Counted from the stretch's first letter, positions 6,857 to 17,653 are shown. The stretch is 64,000 bases of DNA from Clostridium lacusfryxellense (GCF_018861735.1 NZ_JAHLEB010000016.1:34298-98297); one strand, 5' to 3'. Notes: generated by a model not told the origin, from the letters alone. Program-made: numbers and translations.

Positions 6857-9076
6857 TTATTTCGCCACATCATCACTAATAAGTTCATTCAAATCTTTAA
6901 CTGTATATTCTTTTTCATCTTCATTTTCATTCTTTTTTCCATCTATATTTTCTTCTTCGTCTTCTTTTTCAACAAAATCGAAATAAACCTCATGAGTAGC
7001 TAAGTCAACTTTACTAACTATGATTCTTACCTCTTCACCCAATCTATATGTCTTTTTAGTTCTCTCACCAACTAGAGTTAAATGCCTTTCATCAAAGACA
7101 TAATAATCATCATCTAAGCTAGTCATATGAACTAACCCTTCTATAGTATTAGGAAGTTCTATAAACAGACCAAAGTTAGTTACTGAAGAAATAATACCAT
7201 CATATTCTTCACCAATTCTATCACTCATATACTCAGCTTTCTTTAAGTCATCTACATCTCTCTCAGCTTCCATAGCTACTCTTTCCATATCAGAAGATTG
7301 TTTTGATGCAATCTCAACTTCCTTAGTTAATCTTTCATTTCTAGCCTCACTTAATCCACCATTTATAACCTCTTTAATTATCCTATGGATCATTAAATCA
7401 GGATATCTTCTAATTGGTGATGTAAAATGGCAGTAATATTTAGATGCTAATCCGAAATGACCAACACATTCTGGAGAATATTTTGCTTTCATCATAGAAC
7501 GAAGTAGCAAAGTGCTAAGTACCATTTCTTCTTTTTTACCTTTTACTTTAGCTATTACTTCCTGAAGCATTCTAGGGTGTATTTCATTTCCCCACTTCAT
7601 AGCATATCCAAAGTTATATGCAAATTCACTAAATCTAGTTAGTTTTTCTTCATCAGGGTCCTCATGAATTCTATATACAAATGGTACGTTTAGCCAGAAG
7701 AAATGCTCAGCAACAGTTTCATTAGCAGTTAACATGAATTCTTCAACCACTCTATTTGCTATACCTCTCTCATAAGGAACAATGTCTATTGGTTTTCCGA
7801 GTTCATTTAATATTATTTTACACTCATCAAAATCAAAATCTATAGCGCCTCTATCCATTCTCTTTTTATTAAGAATCCCGCATAATTTTTCCATGTTTTT
7901 AAAATCTTCATGTAAGTATTCATATTTTTTGATTATTTCAGGATCCTTATCTCTGAGTATTTTAGTCACATCAGTATAAGTCATCCTCTCATTAGTCTTT
8001 ATAATACTTTCCACTATCTCATGATCTACACTTTTACCGTTCTTATCTATTTCCATAAAGCAAGTAAGAGCTAATCTATCCACTTTAGGGTTCAAACTAC
8101 AAACACCATTAGATAATTTTTTAGGAAGCATTGGTATAACCCTATCAATAAGGTATACTGAAGTTGCTCTTTTTAATGCTTCTTTGTCTAGTGGATTTTT
8201 ATCTTTAACATAATGAGAAACATCTGCTATATGAACTCCTAAACGATAGTTTCCATTCTCTAAAACCTGAACGGACACAGCATCATCTAGATCTTTAGCA
8301 TCCTCTCCATCTATAGTTACCATAGTTAAATCCCTTAAATCTTTTCTCCTTGCATACTCTTCCTTTGGAATTTCTTCATTTATATTATCAGCATAGGCCT
8401 CTACATTGGGTGGGAACTCCTCTGGTAGTTTATGTTTTTTTATTATAGTTAATATATCAATACCTGCGTCACCAATATTTCCGAGAATTTCAATAATTCT
8501 CCCCTCAGGATTTCTCCTTTGTTCTGGCCACTGAGTTATTTCAGCTATTACTATTTGCCCTGTTTTGGCCTTCATTCTATCTGCCTTAGGAATAAATATA
8601 TCTTGGGCTATCCTCTTGTCATCAGCTACAACAAATCCAAAATTACTACTGTCTTGATAAGTTCCTATTATTGTTTTATTGGACCTTTCAATTACTTTTG
8701 CAATTTCACCTTCACATTTCTTGCCACCATTTTCTTCTTTTAAAATCCTTGCAAGAACTTTATCACCATTCATTGCTCCATTTACATTATCTGCTGGAAT
8801 AAATACATCCGGCCTTTCTACTTCTGCTATTACAAACCCAAATCCTCTTTGATGTCCTTGATATTTACCAAGTATAAGTCCCATCTTCTCTGGAGTACCA
8901 TAACATTCAGTTTTTGATTTAGCTATATCACCATCTCTTTCCATCTCTGCCAGCATCGCAGCAAACCCTTTCATGTCTTTTTTCCTAATATCAAAGATTT
9001 TATAGAGCTCACCTATATTCATAGGCTTATATGCCTGGTCATTCATAAAATTTATTAAAGTTTCTCTTATATCCAT
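6857..9076 (-). CDS. rnr: Ribonuclease R
   Basis: 739 residues, the usual length for RNase R. Order: N-terminal winged-helix region (1-55), cold-shock-type domains (about 70-200, with GHQRGFGFV), catalytic RNB domain starting with TIDGEDAKDLDDAV (257-267, the metal-binding aspartates), S1 domain near 630-705 and a lysine/glutamate-rich tail. It is a processive 3'-5' exoribonuclease that degrades structured RNA and, with SmpB and tmRNA, the mRNA removed from stalled ribosomes. AGGAGG precedes the ATG. No secG gene precedes it, unlike in many relatives; two terminators isolate it from upstream genes. Confidence 0.96.
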   Translation of the reverse strand: MDIRETLINFMNDQAYKPMNIGELYKIFDIRKKDMKGFAAMLAEMERDGDIAKSKTECYGTPEKMGLILGKYQGHQRGFGFVIAEVERPDVFIPADNVNGAMNGDKVLARILKEENGGKKCEGEIAKVIERSNKTIIGTYQDSSNFGFVVADDKRIAQDIFIPKADRMKAKTGQIVIAEITQWPEQRRNPEGRIIEILGNIGDAGIDILTIIKKHKLPEEFPPNVEAYADNINEEIPKEEYARRKDLRDLTMVTIDGEDAKDLDDAVSVQVLENGNYRLGVHIADVSHYVKDKNPLDKEALKRATSVYLIDRVIPMLPKKLSNGVCSLNPKVDRLALTCFMEIDKNGKSVDHEIVESIIKTNERMTYTDVTKILRDKDPEIIKKYEYLHEDFKNMEKLCGILNKKRMDRGAIDFDFDECKIILNELGKPIDIVPYERGIANRVVEEFMLTANETVAEHFFWLNVPFVYRIHEDPDEEKLTRFSEFAYNFGYAMKWGNEIHPRMLQEVIAKVKGKKEEMVLSTLLLRSMMKAKYSPECVGHFGLASKYYCHFTSPIRRYPDLMIHRIIKEVINGGLSEARNERLTKEVEIASKQSSDMERVAMEAERDVDDLKKAEYMSDRIGEEYDGIISSVTNFGLFIELPNTIEGLVHMTSLDDDYYVFDERHLTLVGERTKKTYRLGEEVRIIVSKVDLATHEVYFDFVEKEDEEENIDGKKNENEDEKEYTVKDLNELISDDVAK

Positions 9077-9270
9077 TAATTTTCCTCCTGTTACTTCTTT
9101 ATATTTAATATCTTTTCTAATTTCACTAAAAAATATTTATTATTAATTTAATTTTTCATTAATTTCTTTGTTAATTTATTCATGTGTTTCTATAATTACT
9201 CACTTTTATTATAGTCCAAAAAATACGTCTAGTATATACTATATAATTATATACTTCCCTATTATCCAAT

Positions 9271-9315
9271 AAAAATGCCCACATTAAATAGCTTTATTTA
9301 ATGTGGGCACTTTTG
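9271..9315. terminator. Strong bidirectional-type terminator
   Basis: Fifteen-base perfect stem TGCCCACATTAAATA / TATTTAATGTGGGCA, with A-run on one side and T-run on the other. Confidence 0.8.
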
Positions 9316-9370
9316 TCGAAATATATTTTATTAAGAATTCTTCACAGAAATCGACTTTTTTATACAAAAT

Positions 9371-9398
9371 AAAGCAGCCCTTGGGGGTGGGCTGCTTT
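9371..9398. terminator. Second terminator hairpin
   Basis: AAAGCAGCCC / GGGCTGCTTT with an 8-nt loop. It probably ends the rsuA transcript, although 180 bases past its stop. Confidence 0.65.
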
Positions 9399-9575
9399 AA
9401 ACAAATAAAAAGGGGGCTATTTATCTCTCTATTTATCTTTACTACTTAATTATATTAAATTTAATCCTTGTTTGCAAGTGGTTTTGGCAAAACTTGTTGT
9501 AAATTATTCTTAACATAATGATATTTTGTTCATATTTTATTCATTTCTAATATAATTAACAATATTAATGCTAAA

Positions 9576-10292
9576 TTAAACCTGTTTTAAAGAATTTATC
9601 TCATCTTCCGACAATTCTCTACATTGTCCTTCTAGTAAATTTTCATCTAATTTTAAAGGTCCGAAACTAACCCTTCTTAAAAATACAACTTTCTTGTCTA
9701 CACTCTCAAACATTCTTTTGACTTGATGAAATTTCCCTTCTTGAATAGTAACCATTATCTCGGATCCATTCTCATCTGCATTTAATACTTCGAGTATTGC
9801 GGGCATACATTTATATCCGTCATCAATTACAACCCCTTTCTTAAAGGCGTTCACATCGCTTTCATCTACGAATCTGTTAATTTCTGCATAATATACCTTA
9901 TCTACATGATTCTTAGGTGCTATCAATTTATGATTTAATTCACCATCATTAGTAATTAGTAGTAATCCCACTGTATCTTTATCAAGTCTACCTATTGGGA
10001 ATGGATCAAATGCCTTGTACTCCTCATCTATTAGATCAATTACAGTTTCATCATGTTTATCCACTGTAGCCGAAACCACACCAGATGGCTTATTCATGAT
10101 TAAGTATATGTACTTCCTATAATTAATTTCTTCACCTGATACCTTTATTATTGCTTTATCTGGATCAATTTTCATAGCATTGTCAGAAATTATAACACCA
10201 TCTACTTCTACTTTACCTTTTTTTAATATTGCCTTTACTTCTTTTCTTGTTCCGTGACCTAAATTTGATAATATCTTGTCTATTCTTTCCAA
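9576..10292 (-). CDS. rsuA: 16S rRNA pseudouridine synthase, RsuA/RluB family
   Basis: 238 residues. An N-terminal S4 RNA-binding domain (about 1-58) is followed by the pseudouridine synthase core with MNKPSGVVSATVD (67-79) and the catalytic motif GRLDKDTVGLL, where Asp104 attacks the uracil. The family isomerises uridine 516 (E. coli numbering) in small-subunit rRNA, or a 23S site in RluB/RluE relatives; the exact position cannot be told by eye. The start is a TTG ten bases after AAGGAG. Single gene. Confidence 0.9.
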   Translation of the reverse strand: MERIDKILSNLGHGTRKEVKAILKKGKVEVDGVIISDNAMKIDPDKAIIKVSGEEINYRKYIYLIMNKPSGVVSATVDKHDETVIDLIDEEYKAFDPFPIGRLDKDTVGLLLITNDGELNHKLIAPKNHVDKVYYAEINRFVDESDVNAFKKGVVIDDGYKCMPAILEVLNADENGSEIMVTIQEGKFHQVKRMFESVDKKVVFLRRVSFGPLKLDENLLEGQCRELSEDEINSLKQV

Positions 10293-10363
10293 ATATATTC
10301 ATCTCCTTAATATTTCTATAGATTCATGTAAACTTCATTTAAAACGTTACATATTTTACTCAT

Positions 10364-10392
10364 AAAAAAAACAGCCTATAAAAGCTGTTTTA
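10364..10392 (-). terminator. Terminator of the Y_Y_Y repeat protein gene
   Basis: AAAACAGC / GCTGTTTT stem and a T-run on the minus strand, three bases after the stop. Confidence 0.8.
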
Positions 10393-10395
10393 AAT

Positions 10396-12414
10396 TTATT
10401 CTTTAACTTCTATCTCTAGTATATCATAATCTTCATATGAAAAACTCTTATAAAAGCTTTTTGATAATACAAGTAATCTATATATTCCTTTAGTAAAAGG
10501 CATAAAGATATAATCATCTTTCATGCTGTACTTTTGCACCAAGCTCCAGTCTCCCTTTTCCATTAGATAGAACTCATATACAACTTCCTTGCCGCCCATG
10601 CTTTGCACCCCAAAGGTTATTGTTTCATTAACCTTGAAATTCGCCCTATCACTTATGATTTTTGTATCTGTTACTGGTAAAGATTCATGTACTTCTATTC
10701 TTATCTCTTTCTTGCTATCATATTCACTAGTGCTCTTTTTATTTTTTGCAAGAAGTTCTATCGAATAAGTTCCACTACATTTAGGTTTAATCTCATAATT
10801 TTTATGTTCAACAAAACCCGTTTGTTCCACTGAGTGACCATCTATTTTTAAAACATAATTTAAAATGTTGTCTTTTGTATTCTCAAATATAACTTGAAGA
10901 GAAATAGTATCTCCAACCATAAAATACTCTCGTGTTGGCATTAAAACATATTGTATTTTAGCTGGAATACATTCTAAAGCCTCAATGTATACTATTGAAT
11001 GAGCATCGAATTCCCTCTTTGAATACTTGTCTTTTACTCTTACCTCAAGTTTGAATTTTCCTAGTTCTTCAGGTGTGAAATTTACAAATTCATGAATTCC
11101 AAATTCCATTTTCTCTATCTCGTTACCATCCTTTGAAATTGTAAAACTATATCTTAAAGAAATTCCACCAGTGGCTTTAACTATAACATTGACAGATTCA
11201 CCTAACACAACTATATCTTTTTTGTCCATTAGTATATCTTCTATGACCACATTTTCATTTCCTATATCATCAATTATAAAATCTATAGAGGCCTCGCTCT
11301 CATATTCTCCTTCGAATGAACTATCCTTCACCCATAAGCTTGCTTTAAACTCTCCAGCTTCTTTTGGTGTCCATGTATAGTTGTTTTTTCTAATATAACC
11401 TGAATCTTCCACAGAATTTCCATCAATTCTAAACCTATATAATAAATCGTTTCCACCATGTGTTATACACTTAAAAACAATGCTCGTATCACATATTTGT
11501 GGCGAACTCAAATCACTAGTAAAACTCTGTATGTTAATTTCTTCATAAGGGTCTACGCTATAATTAATTAATGCCCTATCATCAAATTCATGAAGAGAAT
11601 ACATATCCTTTGCCATACATAGAAGCTTATAATCTCCCCTGTTTTCTTCAATATAACTAACTAACTTTTTAGTTGAATAATCTTGTATACACTTAGTATT
11701 TCCCTGCGAATTTATTTTTACGAATTTGTATAGAATCATTCTGTTATCCTCATACTTTGCCTCAACCTCAAAAACTAACTCAAGACCTTCTAATATTTTC
11801 TCAGTCAAACATTTAAAATTCATAATTTCTAAGGACTGCATAGCCTTAACATTAAATCCTATTTTCATAAAGTCATCAAACATATTTTCAGAATCTAAAT
11901 TTCTGCATTCTACTAAAAACTCTTGCTTGCCAGAAAATTTCGAGGTCCAAATAACTATGTTCTCCGGAGAGTAATCCTTTATAAGTAACCAATTCCCCTT
12001 TTCACATACCCAATATCTATACATAATAGGAGTTTTTGCGGAATCTACTGTTAATGTAATCTTTTCACCTACAACTATTTCTTCTTTGTCTATGTAAATA
12101 TCATTTATTAGTTTTTCTTCACCATCACCTACAATATAATCAGTCTTTGACATAAAATCAAAGGGCTTATTACTTTTTTTCCTTTTAGCTTGTACCATTA
12201 CTGAATACCTCCCATCAATCTGCGGTCTCCATATAACATCACTAGCTTCGCTTAATTTCTTTAATGTAGTCCAGGTTCCCTCAAGACCTACAAGAAATTT
12301 GTAGTCTAGATTTTCCTCTATTTTATTTTCAACACTTATTTCAATTTCTTTATACTTTTCTTTATAATTCTCCTCAATCTCTTCAGATCTAAACAAAATA
12401 TTCATCTCATTCAT
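10396..12414 (-). CDS. Large protein of repeated triple-tyrosine (Y_Y_Y) domains
   Basis: 672 residues built from about six or seven copies of a roughly 95-residue Ig-like unit. Units carry recurring phrases such as GEKITLTV...YRYW, YSPENIVIWTSKFSGKQEFLVECRN, FTPEELGKFKLEVRVKDKYS and IKPKCSGTYSIELLAKNKKS. This matches the Y_Y_Y (three-Y) domain proteins of clostridia, named after the domain found in hybrid two-component sensors. There is no signal peptide, membrane segment or kinase domain, so it is presumably cytoplasmic; its role is unknown. Single gene with its own terminator. Confidence 0.7.
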   Translation of the reverse strand: MNEMNILFRSEEIEENYKEKYKEIEISVENKIEENLDYKFLVGLEGTWTTLKKLSEASDVIWRPQIDGRYSVMVQAKRKKSNKPFDFMSKTDYIVGDGEEKLINDIYIDKEEIVVGEKITLTVDSAKTPIMYRYWVCEKGNWLLIKDYSPENIVIWTSKFSGKQEFLVECRNLDSENMFDDFMKIGFNVKAMQSLEIMNFKCLTEKILEGLELVFEVEAKYEDNRMILYKFVKINSQGNTKCIQDYSTKKLVSYIEENRGDYKLLCMAKDMYSLHEFDDRALINYSVDPYEEINIQSFTSDLSSPQICDTSIVFKCITHGGNDLLYRFRIDGNSVEDSGYIRKNNYTWTPKEAGEFKASLWVKDSSFEGEYESEASIDFIIDDIGNENVVIEDILMDKKDIVVLGESVNVIVKATGGISLRYSFTISKDGNEIEKMEFGIHEFVNFTPEELGKFKLEVRVKDKYSKREFDAHSIVYIEALECIPAKIQYVLMPTREYFMVGDTISLQVIFENTKDNILNYVLKIDGHSVEQTGFVEHKNYEIKPKCSGTYSIELLAKNKKSTSEYDSKKEIRIEVHESLPVTDTKIISDRANFKVNETITFGVQSMGGKEVVYEFYLMEKGDWSLVQKYSMKDDYIFMPFTKGIYRLLVLSKSFYKSFSYEDYDILEIEVKE

Positions 12415-12726
12415 TTAACCTTACCTACCTTTACAAATAAGCTATGTAATACTAATTTGTTATTTAAAATCAGCCTCTATAATAATATATTATACTATAT
12501 TTACATTATTTGTAACAGTATATATTCCATTTTTTTATTTCTAATTAAAGACATAAACTTTCATTATTTTATATAAAAAGAATGATTTATTTAAATATTA
12601 TATCCATTTATAGAATTAAAGATGATATTGTGAAATTTCTATTTTTAATAAATTCTTATAAAAATAGCTAGTAATTATAATTACTAGCTATTCCCTAATT
12701 ATTGTATTAATTCATTTATTTTGATA
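12415..12726. other. AT-rich intergenic stretch
   Basis: No ORF. It holds the leader of the Y_Y_Y gene and the terminator at 12661-12693. Confidence 0.6.
12661..12693 (-). terminator. Terminator of the pgi-DUF188 operon
   Basis: AATAGCTAGTAATTA / TAATTACTAGCTATT, nearly perfect 15-base stem with a T-rich minus-strand tail. Confidence 0.8.
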
Positions 12727-13167
12727 CTATTGCTTCGCTTTTAAAATTAGTTTGATTAAATTATTATAAAGCTTTTCATCATCTTCATTTGTTCGCTTTT
12801 TAGGGCCGTAGGTTTTTCCACCACTACGTCTTGCCTTTCCTGACAAATGCCTCTCAAATAATAATTTATCAATATTTTCATCATCGTATATGTGACCTTT
12901 AGGGCCTATAGCAAATGAACCTTTGGCTAAAACCATAGCAGCAACGCCAAAATCTTGAGTAATTACTATATCATTTAGCTTAGCTTCGTTTGCTACTTTC
13001 ATATCAACAGTTTGGAACCCACTATCCACATATCTTATTGAGGCATAATCACTGCTTAAAACATGATTAATATCACAATACATAATTAGTTCAACAGAGT
13101 TTTCCTTAGCTGCCTTTTCTATTAGATGTTTGCCAGGGCATCCATCTGCATCTACAATAATTCTCAT
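12727..13167 (-). CDS. YaiI/YqxD family protein (DUF188, UPF0178)
   Basis: 146 residues, the full length of the family. It begins MRIIVDADGCPGKHLIEKAA, the family hallmark with acidic residues like those of PIN-type nucleases. Later blocks are DIVITQDFGVAAMVLAKG and the basic ARRSGGKTYGPKKRT. Biochemical function is not established. It starts 18 bases after pgi and shares its transcript. The ribosome binding site is weak (GAGAAATGAG), consistent with modest translation behind a strong gene. Confidence 0.9.
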   Translation of the reverse strand: MRIIVDADGCPGKHLIEKAAKENSVELIMYCDINHVLSSDYASIRYVDSGFQTVDMKVANEAKLNDIVITQDFGVAAMVLAKGSFAIGPKGHIYDDENIDKLLFERHLSGKARRSGGKTYGPKKRTNEDDEKLYNNLIKLILKAKQ

Positions 13168-13185
13168 ATTTTTTTTCTCATTTCT

Positions 13186-14535
13186 CTAAAGTCTTTTTTC
13201 AAGTTCTGCTTTTAATTCTTCATATCCTGCTTTTCCAAGAAGAGCAAACATATTTTTCTTGTATGCTTCAACTCCTGGTTGATCAAAAGGATTTACACCT
13301 AATAAATATCCACTTACAGCTAAAGCTTTTTCAAAGAAATAGACCATATGTCCAAAATTATATGCGCTTAATGCTGGTACATTTAAAATAATGTTTGGTA
13401 CATCACCATCATTATGAGCAAGGACTGTTCCTTGAGATGCCTTTTTATTAACGAAATCCATAGTTTTACCGGCTAAAAAGTTCAATCCGTCTAGATCTCC
13501 ACTTTCCTCATTTACTACAACTTCTCTTCTTGGTTTTTCAACATTTATAACTGTTTCAAATATATTTCTTACGCCTTCTTGAATATATTGTCCCATAGAA
13601 TGCAAATCTGTTGAGAAATTAACTGATGCTGGGAATATTCCCTTTTGGTCTTTTCCTTCACTTTCACCACAAAGTTGTTTCCACCACTCACCAAAATATT
13701 GAAGTGCAGGTTCATAGTTTACTAAAATCTCTGTAACCTTACCTTTTCTATATAATGCATTTCTAGCTGCTGCATATTTGTAACAATCATTTTTATTTAT
13801 ATCTGGTTCATTATAAGCAACTCTAGCATCAGCTGCGCCCTTCATCATCTCATCAATATCAATACCCGCTGCTGCTATTGGAAGAAGTCCTACAGCTGTA
13901 AGTACTGAGAATCTACCGCCAATATCATCTGGAATTACAAAAGTTTCGTATCCAGCTGCATCTGCTGATTTTTTAAGAGCTCCGCGAGCTTTATCAGTAG
14001 TTGCAAAAATTCTTGCTTTCGCTCCTTCTACTCCGTATTTCTTTTCTAATAATCCTTTGAATATTCTAAAAGCAATAGCAGGTTCTGTAGTAGTTCCTGA
14101 TTTTGATATTACGTTAACAGAAAAATCTTTACCTTCTACAAGGTCAATTAAATCTGCCATATATGTAGAACTTATATTATTTCCGGCAAAGAAAACTGCT
14201 GGAGATTTTCTTTTATCACTTGATAAACTATTGTGAAAGCTATGACATAATGTCTCTATAGCTGCTCTAGCTCCTAAATATGATCCACCTATTCCAATTA
14301 CAATTAAAACCTCTGAATTACTTTTTATCTTATCTGCTGCCTTTTTGATTCTTGCAAATTCAGCTTTGTCATAATTTACAGGAAGGTCTATCCAACCTAA
14401 ATATTCATTTCCTGGACCTGTTTTATATGTAAGCATCTTATGTGCTGTAGACACCATTGGCTGAAAATATGAAATTTCATGTTCACCTAAATATGGCACT
14501 GTTTTGCTTAAATCTATTGATAATACTTTTCCCAT
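13186..14535 (-). CDS. pgi: Glucose-6-phosphate isomerase
   Basis: 449 residues from the ATG at 14535, which follows AAAGGAGG at good spacing; an in-frame start at 14568 would overlap that site. Family blocks are visible: [36 protein letters not shown] (phosphate binding), [17 protein letters not shown], and the C-terminal [19 protein letters not shown]. It interconverts glucose 6-phosphate and fructose 6-phosphate in glycolysis, in the cytoplasm. The short form (about 450 residues) is normal for Firmicutes. Confidence 0.97.
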   Translation of the reverse strand: MGKVLSIDLSKTVPYLGEHEISYFQPMVSTAHKMLTYKTGPGNEYLGWIDLPVNYDKAEFARIKKAADKIKSNSEVLIVIGIGGSYLGARAAIETLCHSFHNSLSSDKRKSPAVFFAGNNISSTYMADLIDLVEGKDFSVNVISKSGTTTEPAIAFRIFKGLLEKKYGVEGAKARIFATTDKARGALKKSADAAGYETFVIPDDIGGRFSVLTAVGLLPIAAAGIDIDEMMKGAADARVAYNEPDINKNDCYKYAAARNALYRKGKVTEILVNYEPALQYFGEWWKQLCGESEGKDQKGIFPASVNFSTDLHSMGQYIQEGVRNIFETVINVEKPRREVVVNEESGDLDGLNFLAGKTMDFVNKKASQGTVLAHNDGDVPNIILNVPALSAYNFGHMVYFFEKALAVSGYLLGVNPFDQPGVEAYKKNMFALLGKAGYEELKAELEKRL

Positions 14536-14757
14536 TAATAAATCCTCCTTTAAAACATCTTGAATCAAATATTTATACTTACATTACTTTCTAAAACAAT
14601 ATAAAATAATTTTAGTTTATTCAAGAAAATAAATCAAGTTTTTTAATAAAATTTTATAATTATTGAAGATTATGTATTTAATATTAGAATTAATATGAAC
14701 TCACTTGTAACATGTTGCATATATTAAATTATATTAATAAAAGAGGTGTGATTTTTT

Positions 14758-16035
14758 TTGATTATTCATGTTGTAAAACCCGGTGAAAACTTATATAAAA
14801 TATCTAAATTATATGGTGTTTCATATAATAAAATTGCTTCTGATAATGAACTTGCAAACCCTAATCAACTTGTGGTAGGACAAACACTTGTAATATTGCA
14901 AGTTACTCGATCACATAAAATTCTTCCTGGAGAATCACTTTATAGTATATCCAAATTATACGGAACAACTATTGCAAATTTATATGCTGCAAATCCCATT
15001 TTAAATAGTTCTATTATACTTTACCCTGGTCAAATTATTAATATACCACCTACCCCAAAATTAGGTTCTATTGAAGTTAACGCTTATGCGCTTCCTAGTA
15101 CAAATATGGATGTTCTTGCAAAAACTTTACCAAACCTCACATACCTTAGTATATTTAGTCATCAAATACTCCCTGATGGATCTCTAAAAGACATTAATGA
15201 TGCGCCCTTAATAAGCGCAGCTAGAAATGCTAAAGTCGCTCCTATGATGGTAGTTACGAATCTAAAAGAAGGTGGTGGATTCGATAGCGCGCTAGCACAT
15301 ACCATATTAACAAATCAAACCGTGCAAAACACATTAATTAATAACATAATTAGTACATTAAAAAGCAAAAATTATTATGGTTTAGATATAGATCTAGAAT
15401 ATATTTTTCCTGAAGATAGAGAAAATTATAATAGTTTCTTGCGAAGAGTAGTAACTACTTTAAAACCTTTAGGATATCCTGTTACCACCGCGCTAGCCCC
15501 TAAACCCTCTGGCGATATAAAAGGATTACTTTATGAGGCCCATGATTACCCAGTTCACGGCGCTCTCGCAAATCATGTTATATTAATGACCTATGAGTGG
15601 GGTTATACAGCCGGTCCTCCTCTTGCAGTATCACCATTAAATGAAGTAAAGAAAATTCTTGATTATGCGGTAACTGTAATCCCAAGTAAAAAGATATTTA
15701 TGGGAATTCCTAATTACGGTTATGATTGGACTTTGCCTTGGGTAAAAGGAACTAAAGCAAGAGCACTCGGCAATGTAGAAGCAGTGGATCTTGCAAGGAC
15801 AGAAAATGCTGCTATTAAATATGACTATACTTCTCAGGCTCCATTTTTTAATTACTATGATTCAAATGGGAAAGAACATGTAGTTTGGTTTGAAGATGCT
15901 AGAAGCATGAATGCTAAACTTAGGACCGCTAATGATTATAATCTCGGTGGGGTTAGTTATTGGACAATCGGCAAATACTTCCCTCAAGCTTGGCTGGTTC
16001 AAAATTCTTTGTTTGATGTTAAAAAATTGCTTTAG
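14758..16035 (+). CDS. sleL: Spore cortex-lytic N-acetylglucosaminidase, SleL/YaaH-like (2 LysM + GH18)
   Basis: 425 residues. Two LysM peptidoglycan-binding repeats (2-47, 52-97) precede a glycosyl hydrolase 18 barrel. The catalytic DxDxE motif is YGLDIDLEYIFPED with Glu214 as acid. There is no signal peptide, as in Bacillus SleL/YaaH, which is made in the mother cell and placed on the spore. These enzymes cleave muramic-lactam-containing cortex during germination. The start is TTG at 14758, behind AGAGGTG. It is the only rightward gene in this part, so it has its own promoter, probably used in sporulation. Confidence 0.88.
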   Translation: MIIHVVKPGENLYKISKLYGVSYNKIASDNELANPNQLVVGQTLVILQVTRSHKILPGESLYSISKLYGTTIANLYAANPILNSSIILYPGQIINIPPTPKLGSIEVNAYALPSTNMDVLAKTLPNLTYLSIFSHQILPDGSLKDINDAPLISAARNAKVAPMMVVTNLKEGGGFDSALAHTILTNQTVQNTLINNIISTLKSKNYYGLDIDLEYIFPEDRENYNSFLRRVVTTLKPLGYPVTTALAPKPSGDIKGLLYEAHDYPVHGALANHVILMTYEWGYTAGPPLAVSPLNEVKKILDYAVTVIPSKKIFMGIPNYGYDWTLPWVKGTKARALGNVEAVDLARTENAAIKYDYTSQAPFFNYYDSNGKEHVVWFEDARSMNAKLRTANDYNLGGVSYWTIGKYFPQAWLVQNSLFDVKKLL

Positions 16036-16092
16036 GTAAAAATTTTTAATCTTGACTCTAAACCACAAAATTTCCTTAGATTATTCTATAAC

Positions 16093-16132
16093 TAAAAGGA
16101 TATATTGCTGTTTTACGCAATATATCCTTTTG
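16093..16132. terminator. Shared convergent terminator of sleL and the sucrose operon
   Basis: AAAAGGATATATTGC / GCAATATATCCTTTT, 15-base stem, symmetric A/T flanks, between two converging genes. Confidence 0.85.
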
Positions 16133-16183
16133 CTTGCTAATTAAATAGTTAACATTATAAACCATAAACTTACATTGATTTTC

Positions 16184-17653
16184 CTATACTACATATAAAG
16201 CTTTCTTACCTATCTCATCAATATATTCGATTACGGATTTGTCTGTTTTTAAATCTATATACAAAGTACAATACTTATCATCCTTTTGCCATAGAAGTTT
16301 TATTTCATCCTTTTGAGACTCTAGAACCTCGAATTCTCCATTGAATGCTATATATTCATTTCTAAACCTTATAAGTGTTAATAACCTCTGAACAACTTCT
16401 TGCTTAAGTGATTGTTCTATTTCTTCCAAGCTGAAGTTGTGACGATTAATTTCACGTCCTTCACCCGTTTTATTAACATTTTCCACATCATTTTTTCCAG
16501 CCAAAAGACCAACATAATATACTTGTGGTATTCCTGGTGCAAAAAACTGAATAGCTCTTGCTGCGAGATATGCATCATCTTCACAGTTTAAAACGGAATA
16601 ATAGGAACATCTTATCTGATGGACATCAAATCCGTCCAGGCCCTTATGTTCATCGGACATAATAAGACTAAGATTAGAGCCTCTTTCCAAACAAACATCC
16701 ACAAGCTTTTTAGCTTCCTTAGTATCTATAAGATCATCCATGTCCGGTTTCACTGGTATGCCATCATGACAGTCAAGCATAGTAAATTGCTTACTGGGAC
16801 GATTTTTCAGATATTCACAAAGCTTCTCACTTGATTTATTAATTAGAGTGTCTAGAATTGTGTATGGCAAAATGAAATCGTATATCCAACATCCGTGATC
16901 TGCAAGCCTGTTTTGAACTCTATAATGTGAATGAAGTTCAGGCAGTAATTCAATTCCTAAGGAATTTGCAAGTTCTATTATCCAATCAAGGAACTCATAT
17001 ATCTCTGGTTCCACAAAAAAACAACTTGTTCCAAGCTTTTTTATAACATATCCAACCGCATCTAACCTTACAATCTTAACATTTTGCTTACTGAAATTTA
17101 CGAGAAAATCGGTAAGTAGCTGTTTAATCTTATCTGATTTTATGTCCAGGTCAATCTGCTCAGATGGTTCTGTTTTACCAAATGTTGTCCATACTTTTTC
17201 CTCCTCGCCAGTTTCTTCTATATTAAAAGTGGAGTAGGGTACTTTTCTACGAAGAAACATCTTTTCAACATCTTTCTTTACTGGAGCGCCATCTTCCCAA
17301 ACCTTATCTAATGTTATAAATAAATCAGCATATTCTGATTTACGACCCCTCATCAAAAAATCTTGGAAATATATAGACTTTTGAGAAATATGATTTACCA
17401 TAAGATCCACTAAGACATCGAAATTTTCTCCAATAGCCCTGATATCTTCCCACGTACCAAATTCAGGTTCTATTTCTAAATAAGTTAACGGCGCAAAACC
17501 CCTGTCACCTGATGACGGAAAAGGAGGCAAAATATGAATTCCTCCTTTAAAAATATCCGAGAAATATTTCATTAGAATATTATTTAATGCTTTTAAATCT
17601 CCTCCCAAGGAATCTGGATAAGTAATTAGCTGTACCTGATTTTTTACTGCCAT
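16184..17653 (-). CDS. gtfA: Sucrose phosphorylase (GH13 subfamily 18)
   Basis: 489 residues, the usual length. GH13_18 signatures: GGIHILPPFPSSGDRGFAPLTY, VDLMVNHIS, IVRLDAVGYVIKK (nucleophile Asp198), LLPELHSHY (acid/base Glu239), TMLDCHDGIP (Asp297), and PGIPQVYYVGLLAGKND near the end. It splits sucrose with phosphate into glucose 1-phosphate and fructose, saving one ATP relative to hydrolysis. Last gene of the leftward sugar operon behind the two ABC permeases. AAAGGAGAG precedes the ATG. The enzyme class is clear; activity on a related glucoside phosphate cannot be excluded from sequence alone. Confidence 0.9.
   Translation of the reverse strand: MAVKNQVQLITYPDSLGGDLKALNNILMKYFSDIFKGGIHILPPFPSSGDRGFAPLTYLEIEPEFGTWEDIRAIGENFDVLVDLMVNHISQKSIYFQDFLMRGRKSEYADLFITLDKVWEDGAPVKKDVEKMFLRRKVPYSTFNIEETGEEEKVWTTFGKTEPSEQIDLDIKSDKIKQLLTDFLVNFSKQNVKIVRLDAVGYVIKKLGTSCFFVEPEIYEFLDWIIELANSLGIELLPELHSHYRVQNRLADHGCWIYDFILPYTILDTLINKSSEKLCEYLKNRPSKQFTMLDCHDGIPVKPDMDDLIDTKEAKKLVDVCLERGSNLSLIMSDEHKGLDGFDVHQIRCSYYSVLNCEDDAYLAARAIQFFAPGIPQVYYVGLLAGKNDVENVNKTGEGREINRHNFSLEEIEQSLKQEVVQRLLTLIRFRNEYIAFNGEFEVLESQKDEIKLLWQKDDKYCTLYIDLKTDKSVIEYIDEIGKKALYVV

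Larger units (their letters stand above)
9077..9575. other. Gene-free stretch with two terminators
   Basis: No ORF of note. It contains the rnr leader and the two strong hairpins listed at 9271-9315 and 9371-9398. Confidence 0.6.

Noticed and set aside
6740..7003. Plus-strand hydrophobic ORF over the rnr 3' end
   Set aside because: Phe/Ile richness is the complement of the Lys/Glu-rich RNase R tail, not a membrane protein.
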